From: Tersicoccus sp. Bi-70
GTDB taxonomy: Bacteria > Actinomycetota > Actinomycetes > Actinomycetales > Micrococcaceae
Direction: 5' to 3'
Assembly: GCF_001968825.1 (NCBI RefSeq)
Contig: NZ_MIEU01000016.1
Location: 434,001-498,000, forward strand
DNA: 64,000 nucleotides
In this document: one piece after another, positions 50,045 through 60,139 of the stretch
How positions within the stretch are numbered: the stretch's first letter is position 1
Layout: each line of letters begins with the position of its first letter
Program-made: the position numbers and the translations under genes
The notes under the pieces: generated by a model
Seen by the model: only the letters and a program-made list of their open reading frames with translations
Database searches by the model: none
What the model was told of the DNA's origin: nothing

Positions 50045-50123
50045 CACCCAGGCGTACGGTGGCCGGTCCCCTCACCGGGAGCGCTCCCCGGTGGTCGTCC
50101 ACCTCACGCCAGTCACGCGTCCC
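50045..50123 (-). ncRNA. ZTP (pfl) riboswitch of glyA
   Basis: On the minus strand the core sequence and order of the ZTP riboswitch are visible: P1 5' strand GGGACGCG (50116-50123), conserved TGACTGGCG (50107-50115), hairpin P2 GGTGGACGACCACC (50090-50103), then GGGGAGCG continuing into CTCCC (P1 3' strand), and the 3' domain CGCCTGGGTG (50045-50054). GGCG of the first domain can pair with CGCC of the second, the known pseudoknot. P1 needs one bulged base. ZTP riboswitches sense the purine intermediate ZMP/ZTP and switch on folate and purine genes; glyA is a classic target. No terminator is seen between it and glyA (64 bases), so control of translation is likely. Confidence 0.85.
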
Positions 50124-50133
50124 GTCGTCGCTC

Positions 50134-50149
50134 ACTGTACCGATATCGT
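50134..50149. promoter_or_regulatory. back-to-back promoters of glyA and purU
   Basis: The glyA -10 candidate TACAGT (50134-50139, minus) places the start near 50127, four bases before the riboswitch. The purU -10 candidate TATCGT (50144-50149, plus) lies seven bases before its GTG, predicting a leaderless mRNA. Only four bases separate the two hexamers, so polymerase should not be able to occupy both at once. Confidence 0.6.
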
Positions 50150-50156
50150 CGATCCC

Positions 50157-51026
50157 GTGCCCGCCGAGACCACCACCGCCGTCACCCTCACGCTCTCCTG
50201 CCCGGACCGCCCCGGCATCGTCCACGCCGTGACCGGCGCCCTGGCCGCGGCCGACGGCAACATCGTCGAGTCGGCGCAGTACGGCAGCGAGGTCACCGGC
50301 CGGTTCTTCATGCGGGTCGACGCGCAGGTGGGCGCCGGGATCACGGCCCTGCGGGACGAGCTGGCGCCCGTGGCCGAGCGGTTCGGCATGGACCTGGAGC
50401 TCTTCCCCACCGGTGCCCCCACCCGCACGCTGATCATGGTCTCGAAGGAGGGCCACTGCCTCAACGACCTGCTGTTCCGCCAGCGGGCCGGCCTGCTGCC
50501 GATCGAGATCCCGGTGATCGTCTCCAACCACACCGACCTCGCGCCACTGGCCGCGTTCTACGGCGTCGCGTTCGTGCACGTGCCGGTCGACGCCGCGGCG
50601 AAGGACACCTCGAAGGATGCCGCCGAGGACCGGCTGCGGGAGTTGATCGTCGAGCACGACGTCGACCTCGTGGTCCTCGCCCGGTACATGCAGATCCTCT
50701 CCGACCGGCTGTGCGGGGACCTCGCCGGCCGAGCCATCAACATCCACCACTCGTTCCTGCCCTCCTTCAAGGGGGCGCGGCCCTACGCGCAGGCGCACCA
50801 GCGCGGCGTCAAGCTGATCGGCGCCACCGCGCACTACGTGACCGCGGACCTGGACGAGGGTCCCATCATCGAGCAGGACGTGGTGCGGGTGGAGCACCAG
50901 CACGCCGCGGCCCAGCTGGTGGCGATGGGCCGGGACGTCGAGACGCGGACCCTGCGCCAGGCGGTCGCCTGGCACGCCGAACACCGGGTGCTGCTCGACG
51001 GGCACCGCACCATCGTCTTCCGCTGA
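50157..51026 (+). CDS. purU: formyltetrahydrofolate deformylase
   Basis: A 289-residue PurU. It hydrolyses 10-formyl-tetrahydrofolate to formate and tetrahydrofolate. N-terminal ACT domain (residues 8-85, LSCPDRPGIVHAVTGALA) and C-terminal formyltransferase-fold domain with INIHHSFLPSFKGARPY (catalytic Asn and His) near 195 and HYVTADLDEGPII (catalytic Asp) near 224. GTG at 50157. Divergent from ZTP-controlled glyA, so the two sides of the folate balance share one control region. Confidence 0.95.
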   Translation: MPAETTTAVTLTLSCPDRPGIVHAVTGALAAADGNIVESAQYGSEVTGRFFMRVDAQVGAGITALRDELAPVAERFGMDLELFPTGAPTRTLIMVSKEGHCLNDLLFRQRAGLLPIEIPVIVSNHTDLAPLAAFYGVAFVHVPVDAAAKDTSKDAAEDRLRELIVEHDVDLVVLARYMQILSDRLCGDLAGRAINIHHSFLPSFKGARPYAQAHQRGVKLIGATAHYVTADLDEGPIIEQDVVRVEHQHAAAQLVAMGRDVETRTLRQAVAWHAEHRVLLDGHRTIVFR

Positions 51027-51080
51027 CGCGTCCGTCTTCCGCTTGACCCGGACCACCACGGCCCGCCGACCGGTGCCGCG

Positions 51081-51905
51081 TCATTGCGAGGCCGGACCCG
51101 CCGCGGACGCGTCCTCGTGCCACCGCCGGTAGAGGTCGGTCCGGCGTTCCGCCAGGTAGGGCACCGCCGCCCGGGCCCGCCGGACCGCGTCGTCGGGGAC
51201 ATCCGCCACCAGCAGCGCCGTCCCGGCGTCCGCCTCGGCGAGCAGGGCACCGTCGGGACCGACGACGACGCTGTGGCCGAGGAAATCGAGGCCGTCCTCG
51301 GTGCCGCAGTGGTTGGCGTACACGAGCGCCACCTGGCTCTCCAGGGCGCGCGCCCGGAGCAGCACCTGCGGCACCGCCTCGAAGCCGGCCGAGAGTGCCG
51401 TGGGCACGAGGACCAGCTCGGCGCCGGCGTCCGCGGCGGCGCGCACGGCCTCGGGGAACTCGACGTCGTAGCAGATCAGCAGGGACGTCGGCACGCCGTC
51501 CAGCTCGACGACGCCGGGGGCCTCCTCCGCCGGGCGGAAGACGGCGGCCTCGTCCGGGCCGAACAGGTGGACCTTCGTGTAGCTCAGGGCCGCGCGACCG
51601 TTCCGGTCGACCAGCGTCGCCGTGATCGTCAGGGCGCCGTCGGCGTCGGTGCCGGGCAGACTCACCACCAGGGCGATGCCCGCATCCCGAGCGATGCTCG
51701 CCGCGCCCTCCCGCAGGGCCGGGATGGCGGCGGCGTCGAAGGAGGCGCCGATCCGTTCGGGTGCGTACCCGGTCAGGAACAGTTCCGGGGTCACGAGCAC
51801 CGTGGCGCCGGCGTCGGCGGCCTGCCGGGCGGCCGCGGCGATCATGGCCAGGTTGGCCGCCGGGTCCCCGGGCTCGGCTCGTTCCTGCAGTGCTGCGACC
51901 CGCAT
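51081..51905 (-). CDS. nitrilase-superfamily carbon-nitrogen hydrolase
   Basis: A 274-residue CN hydrolase. Catalytic triad: Glu in TPELFLTGY near residue 41, Lys in SYTKVHLFGPDE near 108, Cys in LLICYDVEFPEAV near 143. Such enzymes cleave amides or nitriles; the short stand-alone form with FLTGY and VEFPE is like deaminated-glutathione amidase or aliphatic amidase groups, but the substrate is unsettled. ATG at 51905 follows GGGAGG. Divergent from the carbonic anhydrase gene. Confidence 0.88.
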   Translation of the reverse strand: MRVAALQERAEPGDPAANLAMIAAAARQAADAGATVLVTPELFLTGYAPERIGASFDAAAIPALREGAASIARDAGIALVVSLPGTDADGALTITATLVDRNGRAALSYTKVHLFGPDEAAVFRPAEEAPGVVELDGVPTSLLICYDVEFPEAVRAAADAGAELVLVPTALSAGFEAVPQVLLRARALESQVALVYANHCGTEDGLDFLGHSVVVGPDGALLAEADAGTALLVADVPDDAVRRARAAVPYLAERRTDLYRRWHEDASAAGPASQ

Positions 51906-51989
51906 TCGGCCTCCCGTCCTCCGCCCCGCCGGGATGTGCCGGCCGGGTCTTCTCCGTCCAGCGTAGGGGCGGCGCGCTAGCGTGGGTCC

Positions 51990-52508
51990 ATGGCGACCAT
52001 CCTCGAGCACGGCGACCACTCCCCGCAGATCGACCCCGACGCGTTCGTCGCGGTCAACGCCACCCTGATCGGCGACGTGAGCGTCGGCGCCGGGGCCGGC
52101 GTGTTCTACGGCGCGGTGGTGCGGGCCGACACCGCCCGCATCGTCCTCGGCGCGGGCAGCAACCTGCAGGACAACGTCGTCGTCCACGCCGATCCGGACT
52201 TCCCCGCCACCATCGGCAGCGGCGTCAGCGTCGGTCACAACGCCGTCGTGCACGGCTGCACCGTGGAGGACGACTGCCTGATCGGGATGAACGCGACCGT
52301 CCTCAACGGTGCCGTGATCGGCGCCGGCTCGCTCGTCGCCGCCGGTGCCGTCGTCCTCAAGGGCACCGTGGTGCCGCCGGGGTCGCTGGTGGCCGGGGTC
52401 CCGGCGAAGGTCCGGCGCGAGTTGACGGCCGAGGAGCGGGACGGCGTGCGGGCGAATGCCGAGTGCTACCGGGAGCTGTCGCAGCGTCATGCCGGCCGGT
52501 CGGCCTGA
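51990..52508 (+). CDS. gamma carbonic anhydrase-like hexapeptide protein
   Basis: A 172-residue left-handed beta-helix protein of the gamma-carbonic anhydrase/PaaY family. Hexapeptide repeats run from residue 20 to 140; metal ligands are expected at H66 (VVVHADPD), H82 (VGHNAVVHG) and H87. ATG lies six bases after TAGCGT (51978-51983), so the transcript is probably leaderless. Whether it has carbonic anhydrase activity is not proven; many members are uncharacterised. Confidence 0.9.
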   Translation: MATILEHGDHSPQIDPDAFVAVNATLIGDVSVGAGAGVFYGAVVRADTARIVLGAGSNLQDNVVVHADPDFPATIGSGVSVGHNAVVHGCTVEDDCLIGMNATVLNGAVIGAGSLVAAGAVVLKGTVVPPGSLVAGVPAKVRRELTAEERDGVRANAECYRELSQRHAGRSA

Positions 52509-52512
52509 TCCC

Positions 52513-52547
52513 GCGTTCATTGCTTATGCATTAACTTCTTGACGACA
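52513..52547 (+). promoter_or_regulatory. promoter/operator of the ROK regulator gene
   Basis: AT-rich patch with three words also found before the sugar importer operon: GCGTTCATT (52513-52521), ATGCATTAACT (52526-52536) and TTGACGACA (52539-52547). TTGACG is a good -35; a weak CACGCT follows 18 bp later. It begins just after the carbonic anhydrase stop codon. Confidence 0.6.
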
Positions 52548-52575
52548 AGCGGGCTGGTGCGGCACGCTGTGCGGT

Positions 52576-53835
52576 ATGCCTGTCGATGACGACGTCCGCT
52601 CTGCCCGCCGACCAGGCATCGACCACGCCCTCCCCTCCCCGGTCAGTGCCCCGATCGCCATCGGGCCCGGCTCGCGCAACACCGGTTCCCAGCGCGCCCT
52701 CCGGGACTTCAACCAGCAGCGGATCCGCGAGGTGCTCGCCGGCTCCGGCCCGGCCACCCAGGCCGAGCTGGCCCGCCGCACCGGGCTCTCGACGGCCACG
52801 ATCTCGAACATCGTCCGGCGGATGGCCGCGGCCTCCCTCGTCACCACGGCCCCGACCACGAGCTCGGGGCGCAAGGCCACGCTCGTCAGCCTGAGCGAGG
52901 ACGGCAGCTTCGCGGCCGGCATCGACTTCGGGCGCCGCCACATCCGCATCATCCTGGCCACGCCGGGGCACACCATCCTGGCCGAGCGGTTCCAGGACGT
53001 GCCCGTGGGCCTGGGCGCCGCGGAGGTGATCGACGAGGCGGACCGGCTGCTCCAGCGCATGCTCGACGAGACCGGCCGGCGGCGGGAGGACCTGCTCGGC
53101 TGCGGGGTCGGCGTGCCCGGCCCGGTCGACCGACGCACCGGGGAGATCGTCTACGGCGCGATCCTGCCCGAGTGGGTCGGCATCCACGTCCTGGACCGCC
53201 TGCGCACCACCCTGCGCACCCCCATCCACCTGGACAACGACGCCAATCTCGGCGCCCTCGCGGAGACCACCTGGGGCCCCTACACGGACGCCCACGACCT
53301 CGCCTTCGTCAAGGTGGGCTCGGGCATCGGGATGGGCCTGATCCTGCGGGGCGAGCTGTACTACGGCAACGTCGGCCTCACCGGCGAACTCGGCCACACG
53401 ACCGTCGTCGAACAGGGGCAGATCTGCCGCTGCGGCAGTCGCGGCTGCCTGGAGACCGTCGCCTCGACGTCGTACATGCTGGACCTGCTCGCCCGCACGC
53501 GCCGGGCCGACCGGCCACCGACGACGGCGGACCTGGTGGCGGACGCGTCCGCGGGCGACCCGGCGGCCCGGCGGGTCGTGGCCGACGCCGGGCAGGCGCT
53601 CGGCCGGGCGCTGGCCTCGATGGCCAACATCCTCAACCCGGAGCTGATCATCATCGGCGGCCCCCTGGCGGCCCTCGACGGCATCCTGCTCGACCCGGTG
53701 CGCCAGGGCATGCACCGGCACGCCATTCCCGCCGTCAGCGCGACGACGGAGCTCGCGATGGCCTCGCTGGGCGATCGCGCGGAGGCGCTCGGCGCCTGCA
53801 CCCTGGCCTTCCAGCAGGCCGCCGTCCCCGCCTGA
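52576..53835 (+). CDS. ROK-family transcriptional regulator
   Basis: A 419-residue ROK regulator (XylR/NagC type). N-terminal winged helix at about residues 40-90 ([20 protein letters not shown]), then a sugar-kinase fold with [23 protein letters not shown] and the zinc motif [11 protein letters not shown] near residue 277. Such proteins repress sugar genes until the sugar binds. The adjacent ABC importer, 172 bp downstream, is the likely target because its promoter shares words with that of this gene. ATG at 52576. Confidence 0.92.
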   Translation: MPVDDDVRSARRPGIDHALPSPVSAPIAIGPGSRNTGSQRALRDFNQQRIREVLAGSGPATQAELARRTGLSTATISNIVRRMAAASLVTTAPTTSSGRKATLVSLSEDGSFAAGIDFGRRHIRIILATPGHTILAERFQDVPVGLGAAEVIDEADRLLQRMLDETGRRREDLLGCGVGVPGPVDRRTGEIVYGAILPEWVGIHVLDRLRTTLRTPIHLDNDANLGALAETTWGPYTDAHDLAFVKVGSGIGMGLILRGELYYGNVGLTGELGHTTVVEQGQICRCGSRGCLETVASTSYMLDLLARTRRADRPPTTADLVADASAGDPAARRVVADAGQALGRALASMANILNPELIIIGGPLAALDGILLDPVRQGMHRHAIPAVSATTELAMASLGDRAEALGACTLAFQQAAVPA

Positions 53836-53880
53836 TCGGCCCCCACTCCATTCACCCACTGGCGTATTACCCGTCGGTAT

Positions 53881-53920
53881 GCGTTCATTACTTGACGACA
53901 GCGAGGTGATGCAGTTAACT
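53881..53920 (+). promoter_or_regulatory. promoter/operator of the sugar ABC importer operon
   Basis: The 172-bp gap after the ROK gene contains GCGTTCATT (53881-53889), TTGACGACA (53892-53900) and ATGCAGTTAACT (53909-53920), the last with the palindrome AGTTAACT. A ROK protein bound at the palindrome would cover the -10 region that follows the TTGACG -35. Same words, different order, precede the ROK gene. Confidence 0.6.
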
Positions 53921-54007
53921 CATCTCTCGAACCTGTTGTGCGTCCCGGAGCGGACGCGCCGGGGGGTCGCCGTTCGACAACGAGGTCATTCGAGGTTAGG
54001 CCGGAGC

Positions 54008-55555
<1,548 letters not shown>

Positions 55556-55602
55556 CGGCCGACCGCCCTCCCCCGCTGCACCGCCTTACGCAAGGACTCT
55601 CG

Positions 55603-56877
55603 ATGAAACACCTCAAGGACATCTTCGGCGGCGATCTCCGCCAGTTCGGCATGATCTTCGCGCTCGTCGTGCTGATCCTGTTCTTCCAGTTCACCACCGG
55701 CGGACTGGTGCTCACGCCCGAGAACGTGATCAACCTGTTCAACGGCAACGCCTACATCCTGGTCCTCGCCGTCGGCATGGTGCTCGTCATCATCGCCGGG
55801 CACATCGACCTGTCCGTCGGCTCGGTGGCCGCCTTCGTCGGCATCGTCGCCGCGAAGGCCATGTCCGACTGGCAGCTCACCGGTTTCGGCGGCGCCTTCG
55901 TGGGGGTGCTGATCGGCCTCGCGGTGGGCGTGCTCATCGGAGCGTGGCAGGGCTTCTGGGTCGCCTACGTCGGGATCCCCGCGTTCATCGTGACCCTGGC
56001 CGGCATGCTGCTCTTCCGCGGCGCCAACCAGTTCGTCGGCAAGTCCAACACCATCCCGGTCTCCGACCAGTTCCAGTTCCTCGGCGCCGGCTACCTGCCC
56101 GAGATCGGTCCGTCCACCGGGTACAACAACCTGACCCTGCTGATCGGCATCGTGCTCGCGGCCCTCATCGTCTTCGGCGAGCTCCGCACCCGCCGCAACC
56201 AGATCCGCATCCACGCGGACCTGCAGCCGCTGTGGGTCGTCGTCGTCCGCCTGGCGCTGATCTGCGCGGCCATCCTCTACGCCACCTACCTGTTCGCCAC
56301 CGGCCGGCCGGGCACCTCGTTCCCGATCTCCGGCGTCATCCTCGGCGTCCTGGTGCTGATCTACGGCTTCCTGTCCACCCGCACCATCATCGGCCGCCAC
56401 GTGTACGCCGTCGGTGGCAACCGGCACGCCGCCGAGCTGTCCGGCGTCAAGGCCAAGCAGGTCAACTTCCTGGTCATGATGAACATGTCCGTCCTGGCCG
56501 CCGTCGCCGGCATGATGTTCGTCGCCCGTTCCAGCGCCTCCGGTCCGTTCGACGGTGTCGGCTGGGAGCTGGATGCCATCGCCGCCGTCTTCATCGGTGG
56601 TGCGGCCGTCTCGGGCGGCGTCGGCACCGTGGTCGGCTCCATCATCGGTGGCCTGGTGATGGCGGTCCTGAACAACGGTCTGCAGCTGCTCAGCGTCGGT
56701 GCGGACGCCACGCAGATGATCAAGGGCCTCGTCCTGCTGATCGCGGTCGCCTTCGACGTGTACAACAAGTCGCAGGGCAAGCGCTCGATCACGGGCATGC
56801 TCTTCAAGAACTTCGGGGGGACCAACGCGAAGCGGGAGACCACCGAAACCTCTCAGGTCGTCAAAGCTGACGCCTGA
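55603..56877 (+). CDS. sugar ABC transporter permease (XylH/MmsB-like)
   Basis: A 424-residue CUT2 permease with about ten to eleven hydrophobic segments. Family motifs: IIAGHIDLSVGSVAAFVGIV near residue 65, GIPAFIVTLAGMLLFRG near 123 and NRHAAELSGVKAKQVNFLVM near 275. Length matches XylH/GguB-type permeases (about 390-430). ATG at 55603, 47 bp after the ATPase stop. Confidence 0.93.
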   Translation: MKHLKDIFGGDLRQFGMIFALVVLILFFQFTTGGLVLTPENVINLFNGNAYILVLAVGMVLVIIAGHIDLSVGSVAAFVGIVAAKAMSDWQLTGFGGAFVGVLIGLAVGVLIGAWQGFWVAYVGIPAFIVTLAGMLLFRGANQFVGKSNTIPVSDQFQFLGAGYLPEIGPSTGYNNLTLLIGIVLAALIVFGELRTRRNQIRIHADLQPLWVVVVRLALICAAILYATYLFATGRPGTSFPISGVILGVLVLIYGFLSTRTIIGRHVYAVGGNRHAAELSGVKAKQVNFLVMMNMSVLAAVAGMMFVARSSASGPFDGVGWELDAIAAVFIGGAAVSGGVGTVVGSIIGGLVMAVLNNGLQLLSVGADATQMIKGLVLLIAVAFDVYNKSQGKRSITGMLFKNFGGTNAKRETTETSQVVKADA

Positions 56878-56919
56878 GGCCCCACCCGTCCGTTGCGGAC
56901 ACAACAGAAAGAGATGAAC

Positions 56920-58023
56920 ATGCGCAATGTCGTCAAAGCGATGGCGGCCGCGGCGGCCATCGGCACCCTCGCGCTGACCGGTTGCGGTCGCAGTGACTCG
57001 GGTTCCTCCTCCGCCAGCGGTGGCGCGTCGGGCGGCTCGGGCGGGTTCGCGAAGGACTCCCTCATCGGTGTCGCCCTGCCGCAGAAGACCTCGGAGAACT
57101 GGGTCCTCGCGGAGAACCTGTTCAACACCGACCTCAAGGAAGCCGGCTACAAGGCCGACGTCGAGTTCGCCAACGGTGGCGTGTCGGAGCAGCAGAACCA
57201 GATCCAGTCCATGGTGACCAAGGGCGCCAAGGTCATCGTCGTCGGCGCCATCGACGGCTCCCAGCTGTCCACCCAGATCAAGGCCGCGAAGGACGCCGGC
57301 GTCACCGTCATCGCGTACGACCGCCTGCTGAAGAACACGAGCGCGGTGGACTACTACATCGCGTACGACAACTTCAAGGTCGGCCAGCTGCAGGGCCAGG
57401 CCCTGCTCGACGGCATGAAGGCCAAGAAGCCGAACGGCCCGTACAACATCGAGATCTTCGCCGGCTCGCCGGACGACGCCAACGCCAAGGTGTTCTTCGA
57501 CGGCGCCATGTCGGTCCTGCAGCCCAAGATCGACGACGGCACCCTGAAGATCGCCTCCGGGCAGAAGTCCTTCGAGCAGGCCGTCACCCAGGGCTGGAAG
57601 GCCGAGAACGCGCAGAAGCGGATGGACACGCTGCTGTCGGCGAACTACGGCTCCGCCACCCTGGACGGCGTCCTCTCCCCGAACGACACCCTGGCCCGCG
57701 CGATCCTGACCTCGGTCAAGGGCGCGGGCAAGGCGACCCCGGTCGTCACCGGCCAGGACTCCGAGGTGGAGTCGGTCAAGTCGATCATGGCCGGCCAGCA
57801 GTACTCGACCATCAACAAGGACACCCGCAACCTGGTCAAGGACACCATCAAGATGGTGAACAGCGTCCAGCAGGGCCAGAAGCCGGAGATCAACGACGAG
57901 AAGTCGTACAACAACGGTGTCAAGGTCGTCCCGGCCTACCTGCTGCCGCCGCAGATCGTCACCAAGGCCAACGCCAAGGAGGCGTACGCCAACGACCCGA
58001 CGCTGTCCAAGCTGACCCAGTGA
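56920..58023 (+). CDS. sugar-binding lipoprotein (ChvE/XylF-like)
   Basis: A 367-residue periplasmic-binding-protein-like lipoprotein. Signal peptide NVVKAMAAAAAIGTLALTGC ends in the lipobox LTGC, Ser/Gly linker follows, then the type I binding fold with SVSEQQNQIQSMVTKGAKVI-like and VTVIAYDRLLKN, SPDDANAKVFFDG motifs of ChvE/xylose-binding proteins. ATG at 56920 is used because AAAGAGA lies six bases upstream; ATG 56914 in frame would add two residues. Ends the operon before several hairpins. Confidence 0.92.
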   Translation: MRNVVKAMAAAAAIGTLALTGCGRSDSGSSSASGGASGGSGGFAKDSLIGVALPQKTSENWVLAENLFNTDLKEAGYKADVEFANGGVSEQQNQIQSMVTKGAKVIVVGAIDGSQLSTQIKAAKDAGVTVIAYDRLLKNTSAVDYYIAYDNFKVGQLQGQALLDGMKAKKPNGPYNIEIFAGSPDDANAKVFFDGAMSVLQPKIDDGTLKIASGQKSFEQAVTQGWKAENAQKRMDTLLSANYGSATLDGVLSPNDTLARAILTSVKGAGKATPVVTGQDSEVESVKSIMAGQQYSTINKDTRNLVKDTIKMVNSVQQGQKPEINDEKSYNNGVKVVPAYLLPPQIVTKANAKEAYANDPTLSKLTQ

Positions 58024-58026
58024 CGC

Positions 58027-58124
58027 TGCTCCCCTGACGGGGAGCACACTGATCGGCTGACGACGCGTCAGCACTCCTCGGAGGGTCCCGCCGCACGGTC
58101 CAGCACCGTGCGACGGGGCCCTCC
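58027..58124 (+). terminator. terminator cluster after the sugar importer
   Basis: Three hairpins in a row: TGCTCCCC/GGGGAGCA (58027-58046, four-base loop), GCTGACG/CGTCAGC (58056-58072) and a 20-base arm pair at 58080-58099 and 58105-58124 with one wobble and one mismatch around a five-base loop. The last is followed by GTCGTT. Good transcription stop for the importer. Confidence 0.75.
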
Positions 58125-58210
58125 GTCGTTCCCGGGCACCGTCGCCGGTCCGGCAGCCCCGACCTCCGACCGCAGCCCCGACCGCCGCTGCGACGGGGCA
58201 TGATGGGCAG

Positions 58211-59302
58211 ATGGACCGACACTTCCCCGCCCCGCCGTCGCTGGCCCCCGGCGCGTCCGCCCCCACGACCGCCACCGGGCGCTCCCTGCGCTGGGGCATC
58301 GTCTCGACCGGCGCCATCGCGGCCACCATGGCCGGCGAGATCGCCCTGCTCGAGGACGCCGAGCTGCAGGCGGTCTCCTCCCGGTCGCAGGACTCCGCCG
58401 ACGCGTTCGCCGCCGCGCACGGCATCGCCTGCGGGTACGGCGGCGCGGACGATCTGACCGGCCTGGAGCGGATGGCCGCCGACCCCGAGGTCGACGTCGC
58501 CTACATCGGCTCCCCGCACAGCGAGCACGCCGCCGACGCGGAGGTGCTGCTCGAGGCCGGCAAGCACGTGCTCTGCGAGAAGGCGTTCACCGTGACGGCC
58601 GCGCAGGCCCGACGCCTCGCCGACGTCGCCCGCGCCAACGACCGCTTCCTGATGGAGGCCGTCTGGACCCGCTTCCAGCCCGGCTCGAACCGGCTGTGGG
58701 ACCTGCTGGCGGACGGCGCCGTCGGCGAGGTGCGGTGGATGAGCAGCGACATGGGCTTCGTCGCCGACGCCCCGCCCACGCACCGGCTGTGGAAGCGGGA
58801 ACTCGCGGGCGGCGCCCTGCTCGACCTCGGCCCCTACAGCACCCTGTGGCCGCTGACGGTGCTGGGGCGCCCGGAGGTCGTGACGGCGTCGGGGCTGCTG
58901 ACCGACGACGGCGTCGACGCCCAGGAGGCGATCACTCTGCAGTACGCGGGCGGCCGGCACGCTCACGTGACCAATGCGCTGACCGCGTTCGGACCGCGGG
59001 CGCTGCACGTGGCCGGCACCGAGGGGTGGCTGCGCGCCGGGCCCAACCTGCACCGCGTCACCGAGCTGACCGTGCAGCGACCCGGTGAGGACCCGCGCAC
59101 CGAGACGTTCGACGACGACGACGCGTCGTCCGGAAGTCAGGGGCGCGGCTACGTGTGGCAGCTGCGGGAGGTCACCCGCTGCATCCAGGAGGGGCTGACG
59201 GAGTCCCCCACCATGCCGGTGGCCGACTCGGTCGCGAGCATGGAGCTCTACGACGCCGTGCGCGAGCAGCTCGGGGTGCGTTACCCCGCCGACGACGCCT
59301 GA
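58211..59302 (+). CDS. Gfo/Idh/MocA family oxidoreductase
   Basis: A 363-residue NAD(P)-dependent sugar dehydrogenase-type protein. Rossmann motif WGIVSTGAIAATMAGEIALL near residue 29, the family EKAFTVTAAQA (the conserved EKP position reads EKA) near 122, and a C-terminal beta-sheet domain with GGALLDLGPYS. Substrate unknown; it could act on a sugar brought in by the importer upstream. ATG at 58211 lies six bases after CATGAT, so it may be leaderless and independently transcribed. Confidence 0.88.
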   Translation: MDRHFPAPPSLAPGASAPTTATGRSLRWGIVSTGAIAATMAGEIALLEDAELQAVSSRSQDSADAFAAAHGIACGYGGADDLTGLERMAADPEVDVAYIGSPHSEHAADAEVLLEAGKHVLCEKAFTVTAAQARRLADVARANDRFLMEAVWTRFQPGSNRLWDLLADGAVGEVRWMSSDMGFVADAPPTHRLWKRELAGGALLDLGPYSTLWPLTVLGRPEVVTASGLLTDDGVDAQEAITLQYAGGRHAHVTNALTAFGPRALHVAGTEGWLRAGPNLHRVTELTVQRPGEDPRTETFDDDDASSGSQGRGYVWQLREVTRCIQEGLTESPTMPVADSVASMELYDAVREQLGVRYPADDA

Positions 59303-59335
59303 GGCTTCTCCGGCTTCGAACGACCCCGGAAACGC

Positions 59336-59408
59336 CGCCAGCTCGTCAATGGATGTCCAGGATGGGGCCTCCGGGAGGCCCCCTGGAACATCTGTTGACG
59401 AGCTGGCG
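59336..59408. repeat. 73-bp inverted repeat between convergent genes
   Basis: Arms of about 36 bases read CGCCAGCTCGTCAA at both outer ends, then imperfectly through GATGT, TCCAGG and GGGGCCTCC to the centre near 59371. It lies between the oxidoreductase and livF, which converge, and may be a bidirectional terminator. Its length and imperfect pairing are unusual for that. Confidence 0.65.
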
Positions 59409-59425
59409 GGTGGAGCAGGGTCGGC

Positions 59426-60139
59426 TCACGCCGTGCCCAGGTAGGCCTCCTTGATCGCCGAGTCGGCGAGCAGTTCCTTGCCGGTCCCGGTGCGGGTGAT
59501 CGCCCCGGTCTCGAGCACGTAGGCCCGGTGGGACCGGGACAGCGCCTGGTTGGCGTTCTGCTCCACGAGCAGCACCGTGGTGCCCTGCTGGTTGATCTCG
59601 GTGACGATGCGGAAGATCTGCCGGATGAACTGCGGGGCCAGGCCCATCGAGGGCTCGTCCAGCAGCAGCAGCCGTGGCCGCGACATCAGGGCCCGGCCGA
59701 TGGCGAGCATCTGCTGCTCACCGCCGCTCATCGTGCCGCCGATCTGCTTGCGCCGCTCCTTCAGCCGCGGGAACAGGTCGAACACGCGCTCCATCTCGGA
59801 CGCGATGCCGGCCCGGTCCTTGCGCGCGTAGGCGCCCATCTCGAGGTTCTCGATCACCGTCATGCCCGGGAACACGCCCCGGCCCTCGGGTGACTGGGAG
59901 ATCCCGCGGACCACCCGCAGGTGCGCCTTGGTGCGGGTGATGTCGTCCCCGTCGAACGTGATGGAACCGCCCGAGGGGTTGAGCAGACCGGAGATGGTCT
60001 TCATCGTGGTGGTCTTGCCGGCGCCGTTGGCCCCGATCAGGGACACCACCTCCCCCTCCTCGACCGAGAAGGAGAGGTTCTCGACCGCGCGGATCCGGCC
60101 GTAGTGGACGCTGACGTCCTTCAGCTCAAGCAACGTCAT
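59426..60139 (-). CDS. livF: branched-chain amino acid ABC transporter ATPase LivF
   Basis: A 237-residue ABC ATPase of the LivF type. Walker A LIGANGAGKTTT near residue 34, signature MSGGEQQMLAIGRALMSRP near 136, Walker B LLLLDEPSMGLAP near 157 and LVEQNANQAL near 192, the last typical of LivF. ATG at 60139 lies within the end of livG (14-bp overlap). Last gene of livKHMGF. Confidence 0.94.
   Translation of the reverse strand: MTLLELKDVSVHYGRIRAVENLSFSVEEGEVVSLIGANGAGKTTTMKTISGLLNPSGGSITFDGDDITRTKAHLRVVRGISQSPEGRGVFPGMTVIENLEMGAYARKDRAGIASEMERVFDLFPRLKERRKQIGGTMSGGEQQMLAIGRALMSRPRLLLLDEPSMGLAPQFIRQIFRIVTEINQQGTTVLLVEQNANQALSRSHRAYVLETGAITRTGTGKELLADSAIKEAYLGTA

Noticed and set aside
49982-50047. 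Longer glyA starting at GTG 50047
   Set aside because: That codon lies in the 3' domain of the riboswitch, while GTG 49981 has AGGAG at the right distance.
50045-50123. Glycine or tetrahydrofolate riboswitch for glyA
   Set aside because: The conserved blocks TGACTGGCG, GGGGAGCG and CGCCTGGG fit the ZTP class; neither the glycine aptamer core nor the THF core is visible.
48365-51046. 893-codon plus-strand open frame across glyA and purU
   Set aside because: It overlaps the end of the oxidase gene, all of glyA on the other strand and purU in another frame; no motifs.
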